A stretch of DNA of 64,000 nucleotides from Clostridiales bacterium (GTDB lineage Bacteria > Bacillota > Clostridia > Lachnospirales > Lachnospiraceae). Shown in pieces: positions 50,961-59,763 of this stretch (positions within the stretch are counted from its first letter, which is position 1; the number at the start of each line of letters is the position of its first letter). The DNA is taken from contig DUNO01000005.1 in NCBI GenBank assembly GCA_012839295.1, forward strand, positions 62,001-126,000. Reading direction: 5' to 3'. Made by a program: the position numbers and the translations under genes. The notes below the pieces were generated by a model that worked only from the letters and a program-made list of their open reading frames with translations, was not told the DNA's origin and searched no databases.

Positions 50961-52442
50961 ATGGCTGATTATAAAAGAATGATTTCTTATATGTACCAAT
51001 ATGAAAATGGCGTGAAGAGGAGAAATGTAGGATATGCCCGGATCGAATCAAAGAATGGGCAGTTGAAGATTACCTTACATATGCAATTGCTCGGTCAGTT
51101 GGACAGCATCTTCCCCACCTACTTGATCCAAAGGGACAAACATAACATGGAGCTGATCTATCTTGGGGACTCGGTCTTAAAGGGGCAAATGCTGGACAGC
51201 AAGCTTACCGCGGATGCGGAAAATATTATGAATTCAGGTTACCGTCTTTCAGATACGGGAGGACTTCTTCTGTTTTTAAATGAGAATGTTTTCTTCGGGA
51301 CGGAATGGGATGATACTCCGATTGTTGCCAAGGAAGTGATGGCAGCCTTAAAGCCTAAAAGCCAGCAAGGGAGCCTGGGAGAAAAGCGGCAGGAAAAAGG
51401 GAAAACAGAGGAAACGGTCCTAGCTAAAGCCCCGGAAATAAAAGAGGTTTTAAAGGAAGGGCCTGAAATTATCCAGACCTCCAAGCTTCAGGAGGATTTT
51501 CCCGGGATAGAGGATTCCATCAGCGGATTAACGATAGAAGAGCAGTTGGCAATCCCAAAGTATCAGCTGCCCCGGGGATGGAAGACCATTGAGCGGCTGT
51601 ATAAGCCTCCACAGGAGAAGAATGGAAAGGGTATTCATCCTTCCGAGTTTTTTGATCTGCCGGAGATGTCTTCAAACCAGGATATTTCTGATTTGTTTTT
51701 CCGGCCTGAGGCTGGGGAAAACAGCAGTAGGAAGGAGAAGCAGGGAGATAGGACTGCGGATGGGGCACCAGCGGATGAAGGACAAATGAGTGAAGACGCA
51801 GGGCAAACCGGTGAGGATGCATGGCAAACAGGCGAAGACGCAGGGCAAACCGGTGAGGATGCATGGCAAACAGGCGAAGACGCAGGGCAAACCGGTGAGG
51901 ATGCATGGCAAATAGATGAAGACACAGGGCAAACAGGCGAAGGCGCAGGGCAAACCGGTGAAGATGCGGGGCAAACAGGCGAAGGAACAGAACAAAGAGG
52001 CGGGAACCTGGACAGAAGCGGGGCAGGAGAGGCAAGGGAGCCGGGACAGGAGCAGCAGCCGCAGCCGGAGCATCCCACGGCAAAGTACTTCTTTGAGAAT
52101 TTTACACGGATTTATCCTTTTGAGGATAATGAAATTATTTTCTGCGTGAAGATAGAACCAAAGGATATCGGCATGCTTCCAAAGGAAACCTGGAGCCTTA
52201 GCAATAATAGCTTCTTGATGCATGGCTTTTACTGCTACCATCATTTGATTTTCGCAAAGAAAAAGGATCGGTATGGCAGCCAATATATTATAGGTATCCC
52301 AGGGATTTTCCATAACAGGGAGTGCTTTATGGCAAAAATGTTTGGCTTTGAAAGCTTTAAATCCATCCGAAAGAGGGAGCTGCAACAGGGCGATTTTGGA
52401 TACTGGTATCTCCCGGTTAATTTTAACAGTGAAACGGATTGA
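50961..52442 (+). CDS. DUF6128-type protein with acidic 7-residue repeats
   Basis: The 493-residue protein has an N-terminal domain (about 1-130, KRMISYMYQYENGVKRRNVG then IESKNGQLKITLHMQLLGQL). A variable linker follows, then ten units of the type EDAGQTG/EDAWQTG (about 278-347), and a C-terminal domain (about 375-493) with FTRIYPFEDNEIIFCVKIEP and LMHGFYCYHHLIFAKKKDR. Such proteins are common in Lachnospiraceae and have no known function. I use ATG 50961 after AGGGAGTGGTT. It overlaps the convergent GNAT gene by 20 bases. Confidence 0.7.
   Translation: MADYKRMISYMYQYENGVKRRNVGYARIESKNGQLKITLHMQLLGQLDSIFPTYLIQRDKHNMELIYLGDSVLKGQMLDSKLTADAENIMNSGYRLSDTGGLLLFLNENVFFGTEWDDTPIVAKEVMAALKPKSQQGSLGEKRQEKGKTEETVLAKAPEIKEVLKEGPEIIQTSKLQEDFPGIEDSISGLTIEEQLAIPKYQLPRGWKTIERLYKPPQEKNGKGIHPSEFFDLPEMSSNQDISDLFFRPEAGENSSRKEKQGDRTADGAPADEGQMSEDAGQTGEDAWQTGEDAGQTGEDAWQTGEDAGQTGEDAWQIDEDTGQTGEGAGQTGEDAGQTGEGTEQRGGNLDRSGAGEAREPGQEQQPQPEHPTAKYFFENFTRIYPFEDNEIIFCVKIEPKDIGMLPKETWSLSNNSFLMHGFYCYHHLIFAKKKDRYGSQYIIGIPGIFHNRECFMAKMFGFESFKSIRKRELQQGDFGYWYLPVNFNSETD
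51792..52001 (+). repeat. 21-bp coding minisatellite, ten units
   Basis: Ten 21-base units run from 51792 to 52001, with a higher-order 42-base unit (EDAGQTG then EDAWQTG) repeated three times at 51792-51917 with almost no change, and more diverged units after. Near-identity of the 42-base units points to recent expansion. Confidence 0.9.
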
Positions 52443-52986
52443 TGAGGGCATACCGTCTGTGGTCCCTCCAGGCCCCCTGGACGCGTGCATAGGATCTGGC
52501 TAAGCCCTCCTGATGGAAGTGCAGCTTCTCAATTACATGCAGGGAAGATTTGTTTTCCGGCATAATATAGGCTTCAATCCTGTGGAAATGAAGCTCCTGG
52601 AATATAATATCAATCCCCTTTTGGATGCTTTCAAGGGCATAGCCCTGATGCTGGTATTTATAGCTGACCTTATAGCCCATGGTACAGCTTTGGTAGGGCT
52701 CACGGAGAAAATTCTGGAAGCATACAGAGCCAATGATTTCCTCAGGATTATTTTTTAAAAATGCCCAGAGCCTGAGGAGCTTTCCTTCTGCCATTTGATT
52801 GTATTCAGCAGTGAGGGAAGCTTTCTGATAGGGGAGGGTATAAAAATTCATGTTGCGTGCCGGTTCCCAGGGCTCGAAGTTTTCTTTGTTTTCCTCATAG
52901 AAGGACAAGACCGGGTAGGCAAAATCCTTATTCAGGGTTCTTAAAGTAAGACGTTCGGTTTCATAGGCTTTTAGGATAAGGTCCAC
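52423..52986 (-). CDS. GNAT-family N-acetyltransferase (RimJ/RimL type)
   Basis: The 187-residue protein has TERLTLRTLNKDFAYPVLSF at the start, the GNAT core EIIGSVCFQNF, acetyl-CoA loop region MGYKVSYKYQHQGYALESIQ (about 105-124) and FHRIEAYIMPENKSSLHVIE (about 135-154). It acetylates an amino group, possibly on a ribosomal protein or antibiotic. It starts with GTG 52986. Its last 20 bases overlap the end of the opposite gene. Confidence 0.88.
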   Translation of the reverse strand: MDLILKAYETERLTLRTLNKDFAYPVLSFYEENKENFEPWEPARNMNFYTLPYQKASLTAEYNQMAEGKLLRLWAFLKNNPEEIIGSVCFQNFLREPYQSCTMGYKVSYKYQHQGYALESIQKGIDIIFQELHFHRIEAYIMPENKSSLHVIEKLHFHQEGLARSYARVQGAWRDHRRYALINPFHC

Positions 52987-53027
52987 CCCGCTTCCAAGAA
53001 GTTATTTAAAACTCATTTTCGAAAAAA

Positions 53028-53723
53028 TTAATCAACCCCACGCAGGGATATCCGGTTTACATAGGGCTTTAATATTGCGGTAAAAGCCTCTAATTCCTCT
53101 TTCGGATAGGGATTGAATCCAGGCTCAATGATGTCACCGGAGGCTTGGTAGGACTGGAGATAATAAGCCTTAGCGCCTGCTATCCATTCACCGATGGAGC
53201 GCATGTCCTCCCGTGTATGAAGCTCCTTAACTATGGTAGTGCGCAGCTCATAATCGAGGAGGCCGGATAATAAAAAGTCCACGCTTTCCTCTATTTTATC
53301 CAGCTCGAGGCCGGCAATACCGGAAGTGGGAGCATATTTTGCCTTGGAATTTTTTATATCCATAGCAATATAGTCGATCAGGCCGTCCTGCACCAGGACT
53401 TTTAGCAGGGCGGGATTTGTACCATTGGTATCCAGCTTAACCTTAAAGTCATAGGACTTAAGCTGACGGATAAAATCTGTAAGGCCCGGGTTAAGGGTGG
53501 GTTCACCGCCTGTAATACAGATGCCTTCCAGAAGGTGCCTGCGCCGGAAGAGGGTATTTAAGACCTCCTCAGCGGGAAGCGTCGGCTGGGAAGCGGCCCT
53601 GGTGACCAGTGAAGCATTGTGGCAGAAGGGGCACCGCATATTGCAGCCGCCAAGAAAGACAGTAGCAGCCATATGGCCGGGATAGTCCAGCAGGGTTAAT
53701 TTATTAAAGCCATGGATCTTCAT
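53028..53723 (-). CDS. anaerobic ribonucleotide reductase activase-like radical-SAM protein
   Basis: The 231-residue enzyme has LTLLDYPGHMAATVFLGGCN and the radical-SAM motif CNMRCPFC (CxxxCxxC, about 27-34), GICITGGEPTLNPGLTDFI, VKLDTNGTNP and YIAMDIKNSKAKYAP. This is the NrdG2/YjjW-like group that activates glycyl radical enzymes, usually the class III reductase. The partner is not in the window. A ribosome site AAGGTGACAAT precedes ATG 53723 on the minus strand. Confidence 0.9.
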   Translation of the reverse strand: MKIHGFNKLTLLDYPGHMAATVFLGGCNMRCPFCHNASLVTRAASQPTLPAEEVLNTLFRRRHLLEGICITGGEPTLNPGLTDFIRQLKSYDFKVKLDTNGTNPALLKVLVQDGLIDYIAMDIKNSKAKYAPTSGIAGLELDKIEESVDFLLSGLLDYELRTTIVKELHTREDMRSIGEWIAGAKAYYLQSYQASGDIIEPGFNPYPKEELEAFTAILKPYVNRISLRGVD

Positions 53724-53830
53724 ATTGTCACCTTCTTTTCCTTATGCTAAAATAACTATACCAAAATACTTTAGAATCGTCCAGATGTAAAGGAATACTT
53801 AAAGGTTGAAAGATATAAAAATAATGAACG

Positions 53831-53921
53831 AAGGAGGGATCGGATCCATGCCAGCACTTTCATGGCGGTTTATGCAGTATAAGGGCAATGCCCGTAAGGA
53901 CGGGCATGGACATAATTATGA
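53831..53921 (+). repeat. TCCATGC...GCATGGA intergenic element, copy B, joined to tadA
   Basis: TCCATGC (53845-53851) can pair with GCATGGA (53904-53910). An inner hairpin GCCCGT/ACGGGC (53890-53905) exposes AAGG of the tadA ribosome site in its loop. The right end supplies the tadA start codon (ATG 53906) and its first four codons. Confidence 0.65.
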
Positions 53922-54397
53922 TAAATGAGAAATACATGCGGGAGGCACTGAAGGAAGCGGGGAAGGCGATCCGTCTTGGAGAGGTTCCCATTGGCTGTGT
54001 CATCGTATATCAGGATAAAATAATAGGCAGAGGATATAATAAGAGGAACACGAAAAAAACAACCCTGGCCCATGCAGAGCTGATTGCTATCCAAAAGGCA
54101 AGCAAGGCAGTGGGAGACTGGAGGCTGGAGGACTGTACCATGTATGTAACCCTGGAGCCCTGCCAGATGTGCTCCGGTGCAATTGTACAAGCCCGGATTA
54201 AAAAGGTGGTGGTAGGAACCATGAACCCCAAGGCCGGCTGTGCAGGGTCAATCTTGAATATCCTGCAGATGAAGGAGTTCAACCATCAGGTGGAGCTGGA
54301 GACAGGTGTCCTTGAGGCGGAGTGCACCCAGGTGCTCCAAACCTTCTTCAAGGAATTGCGGATCCGTAATAAGCAGGAAAAAGCCGATGCCCAATAG
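53906..54397 (+). CDS. tadA: tRNA-specific adenosine deaminase TadA
   Basis: The 163-residue deaminase has MREALKEAGKAIRLGEVPIG, zinc motif TLAHAELIAIQKA (HAE) and PCQMCSGAIVQARI (PCxxC). It makes inosine at position 34 of tRNA-Arg. ATG 53906 has AAGGA five bases upstream; ATG 53918 lacks a ribosome site. The first residues (MDIIM) come from the repeated element at 53831-53921. The SRP RNA gene follows, as in Bacillus. Confidence 0.93.
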   Translation: MDIIMINEKYMREALKEAGKAIRLGEVPIGCVIVYQDKIIGRGYNKRNTKKTTLAHAELIAIQKASKAVGDWRLEDCTMYVTLEPCQMCSGAIVQARIKKVVVGTMNPKAGCAGSILNILQMKEFNHQVELETGVLEAECTQVLQTFFKELRIRNKQEKADAQ

Positions 54398-54475
54398 CAA
54401 GCAGGAAAAGATGCGGCAGTAGCGGCAGTAATTAAAAGGATAGCAAAACGACAGTAAAATGGTAAAGTCTGAGGC

Positions 54476-54504
54476 TTGACATTCCCTCTTAAAAATTATA
54501 TACT
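54476..54504 (+). promoter_or_regulatory. promoter of the SRP RNA gene
   Basis: TTGACA (54476-54481) and TATACT (54499-54504) are 17 bases apart. Transcription would start near 54511, about 80 bases before the predicted mature RNA, suggesting a processed precursor as known for Bacillus scRNA. Confidence 0.8.
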
Positions 54505-54593
54505 GTGCATACAGCTTTTTTGAAAGCAGAAAAATAAGAACCTGGGATGCCTGGCATCCTACGTCAAAGAAGCCATGAATAAGTCATAAGATT

Positions 54594-54857
54594 TCCGTGC
54601 AGCCGGGGAGATAGCGGTGCCCTGTACCTGCAATCCGCTACAGCAGGGGTGATGTTCTGCCTAGGATGACTTACTGTAGGGCTGCCCTTTATAAGTGATG
54701 TTGACGTTTGGGTCTTACGCAACAGGAATTTGTGAACCGTGTCAGGTCAGGAATGAAGCAGCACTAAGCAAAAGCTCTTGTGTGCCGTAAGGTCGCCTGG
54801 ACCGAGTTAACTGTAAAGGTAACGCTTATGGTAAGCATTCGAAGCAGAGCGCACGGA
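54594..54857 (+). ncRNA. ffs: signal recognition particle RNA, large (Bacillus) type
   Basis: The core GTGTCAGGTCAGGAATGAAG with AGCAGCAC (about 54738-54766) is helix 8 with the conserved SRP54-binding loop. The 5' part GGTGCCCTGTACCTGCAATC and TACAGCAGGGGTGAT (about 54617-54655) is the Alu domain. TCCGTGC at 54594 pairs with GCACGGA at 54851-54857 and closes the molecule, giving about 264 bases. Ends are inferred from that pairing. It guides signal-sequence proteins to the membrane with Ffh. Confidence 0.92.
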
Positions 54858-54904
54858 ATTAAAAATATCCGCGATACGAACTGAGACCATTAAAAAAGAA
54901 TTAG

Positions 54905-54940
54905 AAAGCAACTTGCAAGCTCGCTTGGAAGTTGCTTTTT
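54905..54940 (+). terminator. terminator of the SRP RNA gene
   Basis: AAAGCAACTT (54905-54914) pairs with AAGTTGCTTT (54929-54938), followed by T-rich sequence. Confidence 0.85.
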
Positions 54941-55149
54941 ATTTCTTTTTTTATTAGCGAAGCTGCATATCATTTTGTAAGAATTTTGTCCTAGTTAGTA
55001 AAAATAAGACATATTTTGCTTTTTGAAATGTCGGATATAGTATATAATAGAGGAAACATGAAAGCAGGGGGGATTCCTGCGCCTGTCGGAGGCCTGAGGG
55101 GCTTCCGGTATCTTGACTTATGTTAATAAATTGATTGGGCGGTGTATTA

Positions 55150-57486
55150 ATGGACATAAAATTAAACCCAAATGCAGTAAACCAATTTTTAAAAGGAACC
55201 GTAATTTTTAAGGAAGAAGAGCCTGTATACCATATTGCTATGGTAATTAAAGGCAGGGTTTTGATTTCGAATGAAGGCTCCCGTATTATTGTGGGTTCAG
55301 GTACATTCCTAGGTATCAACGATCTTTATGCAGGTAGGTTCCAAAGCACTTATACGGCGGTGGATGACCTGATGCTCTATGTTTTCCCGATGGAACACAG
55401 GGATGAGATGGAAACAGTATTATCGGTGAATAAGGACTACCATGGATTTATGGTTGCTTCTTTTTATAAAATGATCAGTGAATTGGAACAGATTTATCAG
55501 GGAATATTACGACACGGTGCGGAGCTTTACCGGTTTCTGGAAGGCACTTACCAGAAATATCAAGACCAGTCCAACAGGCTGGGGATCAGGGCGAAGGTCT
55601 CTGAGCGGCTTGATGCGCTCACACCACTGGAGAGCGGCCTGGAGCTGATCAGTGACAGGATCAATTATTATGTGGAATGCAATAAGTTACCATTAGATGT
55701 AGTGAAGCAATTTTATTCCTATGGCAATGCGGTGACGCTGTACCAGGTGGAGGACCAGGCAGGGATAGTAAACCAGCAGCTCGAAGGCTTAAAGGAGCTG
55801 TCCCGTGAGTATTTGGCCATGGCCCAGTGCCTGGCTGATGACAGGGATAACAGCCTGTTCCAGCTGATTGCGGAGCTGTCGGCTCCGGGAAGCAGCTATG
55901 CCGGACGGAGTGATGACCTCCTTGACATCATGGACAGTATTATTGAAGAAATAAATAAGGCGGAGATTTTTACGGAACGGATGCTTGGCAGAACCCTGAA
56001 GGTAAACAGACAGAAGCTGGAAGAGGTTTACCATATGCTGTTAACCGGGGATAGAAGCCAGGACATCAGCATGGAAACCCTTTTGAAATACTCAAAGGAT
56101 GATACCAACAATGCGCTGAGGGAGATGGAGGATTCCTTCCAGACAATTCTTAGCTACGCTGAAATCCCTGAAGAGCAGGCGGAGGGAATGAAGGGGACAA
56201 TGCTTGATTTTGTCCACTTAAAGGATAAGACCTCCAGTGAGGATTCGGCGCGGATCCTCAGGAGAAAGCTGGCAGAAAACCACTATGAAATATATAAGAG
56301 GGCTTTTATCCGGGCCTATAAGGAAAAGAAACCGCCCCGGATTGTTGACCTGTTCTTAAAATATGGGTATGCGGATGAACGGCTGTTAACAAAGGAGCAG
56401 CTGATATCCCTTTATTTCCTTGAAGAAGAGGAACAGCAGCAGGGAATCTGCAAGGTATATGATATTAAGGTCTGGCTTACCTTGATCTACGAAGGGAAGA
56501 AGGAGCCCTCCAAGAATGAATTTGACCTGGAATACACGGAGATGTTAAATGGGCTGAAAAAGCAGGGAAAGCTGACAGATAAGAATGTGCGGGAGTGGGC
56601 GGAGGATCCCCAGAGAAGGATAGAGTATGAGATCCAGAACATGTTCCGTTACAATAACAGGACCACCAGCGGCCAGATCACGACCTTTGTTCCGGTCCTG
56701 CATAAGGACAGCTGGATGAACAGCATTGAGAAATCCTTAATTACAGCAACCACAGTCAATAAGGCATTGGAAGGAATCATGCAGATAGACTACTCCGTCT
56801 TTGACCGGGAGATACTTTATACTAACAAGGAAAAGAATATCCAGAAGGAATATATTATAAAGAGGGTGTTTCCTGACATTATCCTACTGCCGAATGTGGG
56901 CAGCAATGGGATTATGTGGCAGGAGATCTCCGGGAAGCGGCGGGACAGCGCCGGGCGTTTCCTGCTTCCCATATTCACGGAGGCAAAGCTTGAAAACCTG
57001 CTGATCCGCATTCTGGGAAGGTTCCGCTGGGAGCTTTGCCGTACGGTTGAGGGTACCATGTGGAATGACATAATCCACAAGTCCCTTACCTCAGAATATT
57101 CCGATTACCTGCAGTTCTACCGGAAGAATAAGGAGCTTTCAGAGGAACGGAAGGAAAGGCTCAAGGCACAGATCCAGAAGGGCCGTGGCAGCAGCCGTGA
57201 GGTCTTTGTTATGGATTATGAGCAATGGGTCAGCTTTGAATCAACGGGCGCCATGAAATTAAATAAGCCGGTAAGGGAAGTCATGGCAACCTATTGCCCC
57301 TTTTCGAAGGACATTAGGGAAAGATTAATGCGGCAGCCGGTATTTGAGGAGGCAATGCAGCGGTATTACCGGGAAAAGCAAAAGAAAATCCGGGAGGTGG
57401 AGGGACGTTACCGTGCACTCCAGAGGGATAATATAGAGCTGACAGAGGAGCTTGTGGATACATTGAACTACTATAAGGATATGTAG
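55150..57486 (+). CDS. large protein with N-terminal cNMP-binding-like domain
   Basis: Residues about 10-115 of this 778-residue protein look like a cyclic-nucleotide-binding/Crp-type beta-roll (VIFKEEEPVYHIAMVIKGRV, GSGTFLGINDLYAGRFQSTY). The remaining 650 residues are helical, charged and partly coiled (for example IIEEINKAEIFTERMLGRTL, and the C-terminal REKQKKIREVEGRYRALQRD). There is no DNA-binding HTH and no membrane segment that I can see. I recognise no family for the main part. ATG 55150 is chosen since upstream TTG 55135 gives only five more residues. It is followed by a terminator and then the TPR/AAA-like gene. Confidence 0.7.
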   Translation: MDIKLNPNAVNQFLKGTVIFKEEEPVYHIAMVIKGRVLISNEGSRIIVGSGTFLGINDLYAGRFQSTYTAVDDLMLYVFPMEHRDEMETVLSVNKDYHGFMVASFYKMISELEQIYQGILRHGAELYRFLEGTYQKYQDQSNRLGIRAKVSERLDALTPLESGLELISDRINYYVECNKLPLDVVKQFYSYGNAVTLYQVEDQAGIVNQQLEGLKELSREYLAMAQCLADDRDNSLFQLIAELSAPGSSYAGRSDDLLDIMDSIIEEINKAEIFTERMLGRTLKVNRQKLEEVYHMLLTGDRSQDISMETLLKYSKDDTNNALREMEDSFQTILSYAEIPEEQAEGMKGTMLDFVHLKDKTSSEDSARILRRKLAENHYEIYKRAFIRAYKEKKPPRIVDLFLKYGYADERLLTKEQLISLYFLEEEEQQQGICKVYDIKVWLTLIYEGKKEPSKNEFDLEYTEMLNGLKKQGKLTDKNVREWAEDPQRRIEYEIQNMFRYNNRTTSGQITTFVPVLHKDSWMNSIEKSLITATTVNKALEGIMQIDYSVFDREILYTNKEKNIQKEYIIKRVFPDIILLPNVGSNGIMWQEISGKRRDSAGRFLLPIFTEAKLENLLIRILGRFRWELCRTVEGTMWNDIIHKSLTSEYSDYLQFYRKNKELSEERKERLKAQIQKGRGSSREVFVMDYEQWVSFESTGAMKLNKPVREVMATYCPFSKDIRERLMRQPVFEEAMQRYYREKQKKIREVEGRYRALQRDNIELTEELVDTLNYYKDM

Positions 57487-57523
57487 CTTGTTCTGGATTC
57501 CGGCATTATTTTATCAGCATATA

Positions 57524-57573
57524 AGCAGAGCTTGGGGGTACTGTTTCACCGTATTGTCCAAGCTCTGCTTTTT
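57524..57573 (+). terminator. intrinsic terminator after the cNMP-like gene
   Basis: AGCAGAGCTTGG (57524-57535) pairs with CCAAGCTCTGCT (57558-57569), then T to 57573. Beyond it, 57618-57690 has three TTTATGC words between weak complementary arms (TTTAGATAAG, CTTGTCTAAA). Confidence 0.85.
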
Positions 57574-57745
57574 GTTGGTTGGTCCAGCTGCACGGGTTAC
57601 AGGTGCCAGGCAGCAGGATTTAGATAAGTGGTATTATGTGGTATCCATGCTTTATGCGCGTTTTATGCATGTTTTATGCTTGTCTAAATAGGTCACTAAT
57701 GGTAGTATTTATAGTAGAATAGCTTGGTATTTAGGAGGTTATGTC

Positions 57746-59173
57746 ATGGGAAGCTACGAAAAGATAATGAAATTAGAAGAAATGAGACGCAAAGTAGACG
57801 AAGGCGACCTGTTATCCGCCTTAAGGATACTTGATACGATAGAGCTTAAGAAAATTAAGCATTTAAGTGACCTGCACCTGATCGCTGATGTATTAACTGA
57901 GAATGGAAAATACGAGGAGGCGGCGCAAATTTATTTAAAGGTATATGAAAAATCAAAGTCAAGGAAGGCTCTGTTCCAGCTTACGGAGATTTCAATTAAA
58001 TTGAATAATGAGGAGGATGCGGATTATTTCCTGCAGCAATACCGGAAGCTGGCTCCAAAGGATTTTTATAACTATGTATTCCGTTATAAGCTGGATAAGC
58101 TTAAGGGTGAATCCTACGAGCATTTGATTGGGATACTGGAAGAGCTGAAACGGGTGGAATATACGGAGAAATGGGCCTACGAGCTGGCAAAGCTTTATTA
58201 TAAAGCAGGAATGGAGCAGAAGTGCATTGATGAATGCAATGATATCATATTGTGGTTTGGGGACGGGATCTTTGTAGAAAAGGCTAAAATTCTCAGGTCA
58301 TACTATTTGAGCGAAACAGATACAAACGGCATCATGAAGGAAATAAAGCGGCAGGCGGGAATCCTCAATGAGGATGGGCTGACGGCAACCCCAGCCATGG
58401 ATGGTGGCGGACAGACCGGTGTGGGAGACGACTCCGGTGCGGATTCTATGGCAGGCCAGGAAGAGCTTGTAGATGGCCTGGGTGTGGAAGTCCAGGGTAT
58501 GCTCCAGGATGAAATGGAAGATACAGTACAGGAAGATATGCTACGGGAAGATACAGTGAGGGGGGCTATGGTGCAGGAGGCAGTACAGCCTGGCCTTAAT
58601 CCCCGTGAAATTGCGGAGCAGGAGGTAGAAAAAGCGCTTTACGATATGCTGGAGGAAGAAAATCTGGAGAAGGAGAATAAGAAGCTGCGGCAGATGGAGG
58701 AGGAGCTGCCCTTTCATGTTGGAGAGATCTTTGGGGATTTTATGCAGGTATTGCCCGTGAAAAAACAGCTGGTAAACAGCCTGGATACCATATTACAGGA
58801 ACAGTCTAAAACAAGTATGCTGATCATTACCGGACAGCATTCTTCTGAAAAAACAAGGCTGGCCAAGGACCTGGCCTTATTCTTATATAAAACCGGTAAG
58901 CTAAAGTCCTCTAAAATGGCTAAAATCACTGCAGAAAAATTGAATACGTTAGAGGTGGTAACAAAAAAAGAGAGATTAAAGGATTGCTGCCTGCTTATTG
59001 AAAATGCCGGCGGGCTGAAAGCCAAGACGATAGAGGGCTTATTAGAGCTGGCCTCCATATTGCAGGGGGATATTGCCGTGATCTTTGAGGAAGAGGAAGG
59101 GAATTTAAACCAGATGTTCCAGGAGTATCCCAAGCTGATTGATTTATTGCAAAACCGTATCCACTTATCATGA
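57746..59173 (+). CDS. TPR protein with degenerate AAA-like C-terminal domain
   Basis: Residues about 1-200 of this 475-residue protein are TPR-like (DEGDLLSALRILDTIELKKI, NGKYEEAAQIYLKVYEKSKS, YELAKLYYKAGMEQKCIDEC). A Gly/Asp/Glu/Met-rich linker (about 215-295) follows. The end (about 340-475) resembles an AAA ATPase: MLIITGQHSSEKTRLAKDLA at the Walker A place and CCLLIENAGGLKAKTIEGLL at the Walker B place. Walker A lacks the final glycine of GxxxxGK(T/S) and Walker B lacks the acidic pair, so ATP hydrolysis is doubtful. TAGGAGGTTATGTC precedes the ATG. Confidence 0.68.
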   Translation: MGSYEKIMKLEEMRRKVDEGDLLSALRILDTIELKKIKHLSDLHLIADVLTENGKYEEAAQIYLKVYEKSKSRKALFQLTEISIKLNNEEDADYFLQQYRKLAPKDFYNYVFRYKLDKLKGESYEHLIGILEELKRVEYTEKWAYELAKLYYKAGMEQKCIDECNDIILWFGDGIFVEKAKILRSYYLSETDTNGIMKEIKRQAGILNEDGLTATPAMDGGGQTGVGDDSGADSMAGQEELVDGLGVEVQGMLQDEMEDTVQEDMLREDTVRGAMVQEAVQPGLNPREIAEQEVEKALYDMLEEENLEKENKKLRQMEEELPFHVGEIFGDFMQVLPVKKQLVNSLDTILQEQSKTSMLIITGQHSSEKTRLAKDLALFLYKTGKLKSSKMAKITAEKLNTLEVVTKKERLKDCCLLIENAGGLKAKTIEGLLELASILQGDIAVIFEEEEGNLNQMFQEYPKLIDLLQNRIHLS

Positions 59174-59250
59174 CATAACTTATGGAAGCGATTTTTTGCA
59201 CCTTATATCACGATTATCAGAGTGTGGTGCTTCCTGGTAATACATAAAAT

Positions 59251-59309
59251 AAAAAGAAAGGGGGAGCCAAGGTATGTTAGTTGATACATGGCAAAACCGC
59301 TTTCTTTTT
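59251..59309. terminator. hairpin with A/T arms, probable bidirectional terminator
   Basis: AAAAAGAAAG (59251-59260) pairs with CTTTCTTTTT (59300-59309). It lies between converging genes. Confidence 0.65.
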
Positions 59310-59369
59310 ATATAGTCTATAGCCGGGAGGACATCCTGCTAAGGCATTATGCCGGGTGCCCGGTTTTCA

Positions 59370-59708
59370 TTAAACCTTAAATTGGATTGTAATTTCATTC
59401 GGTAAGGACTGGCCTTTTTTTGATTTGACATTTGTGGTTACATGCAGGAGATAGGATTCATTTCTTTTATAGGGGTCAAGCGGTTCTATCTCAATGCAGT
59501 TATTAACGGTGTCGTATCTGATATTAGTTGCAAGAGGAATATTGTTCATGGAAGTAACATATAGATTACGGTTGTTGACCGTAGAAGGGTTCAAAGGAGC
59601 GGTAAACTTGATTTTCCAGACAAAGCTTCCGGTTTTGAACTTCAGATCCTGCTTTACTCTGTTCTTTCCACTGCCCAGGATGGATTCTATTGTAATATAG
59701 TTTGACAT
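59370..59708 (-). CDS. small Ig-like (Big_5/SbsA-type) domain protein
   Basis: The 112-residue product is a single beta-sandwich: FVWKIKFTAPLNPSTVNNRN-type strand-turn (family signature F-x-x-P-L-(N/D)-x-x-T), IRYDTVNNCIEIEPLDPYKR and YLLHVTTNVKSKKGQSLPNE. Big_5 domains normally sit in large surface proteins; a free one without signal peptide is odd. GAGGAGATGATGTC precedes the start. It lies downstream of the candidate RNA at 59764-60009. Confidence 0.75.
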   Translation of the reverse strand: MSNYITIESILGSGKNRVKQDLKFKTGSFVWKIKFTAPLNPSTVNNRNLYVTSMNNIPLATNIRYDTVNNCIEIEPLDPYKRNESYLLHVTTNVKSKKGQSLPNEITIQFKV

Positions 59709-59763
59709 GACATCATCTCCTCATAAATTTAATATCCCACCTCTGGGGCTAAATATTAAAATC

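Noticed and set aside
51520-52490. Long minus-strand open frames opposite the repeat-containing gene
   Set aside because: They are Cys/Pro/Leu-rich shadows created by the 21-base coding repeat; no ribosome sites.
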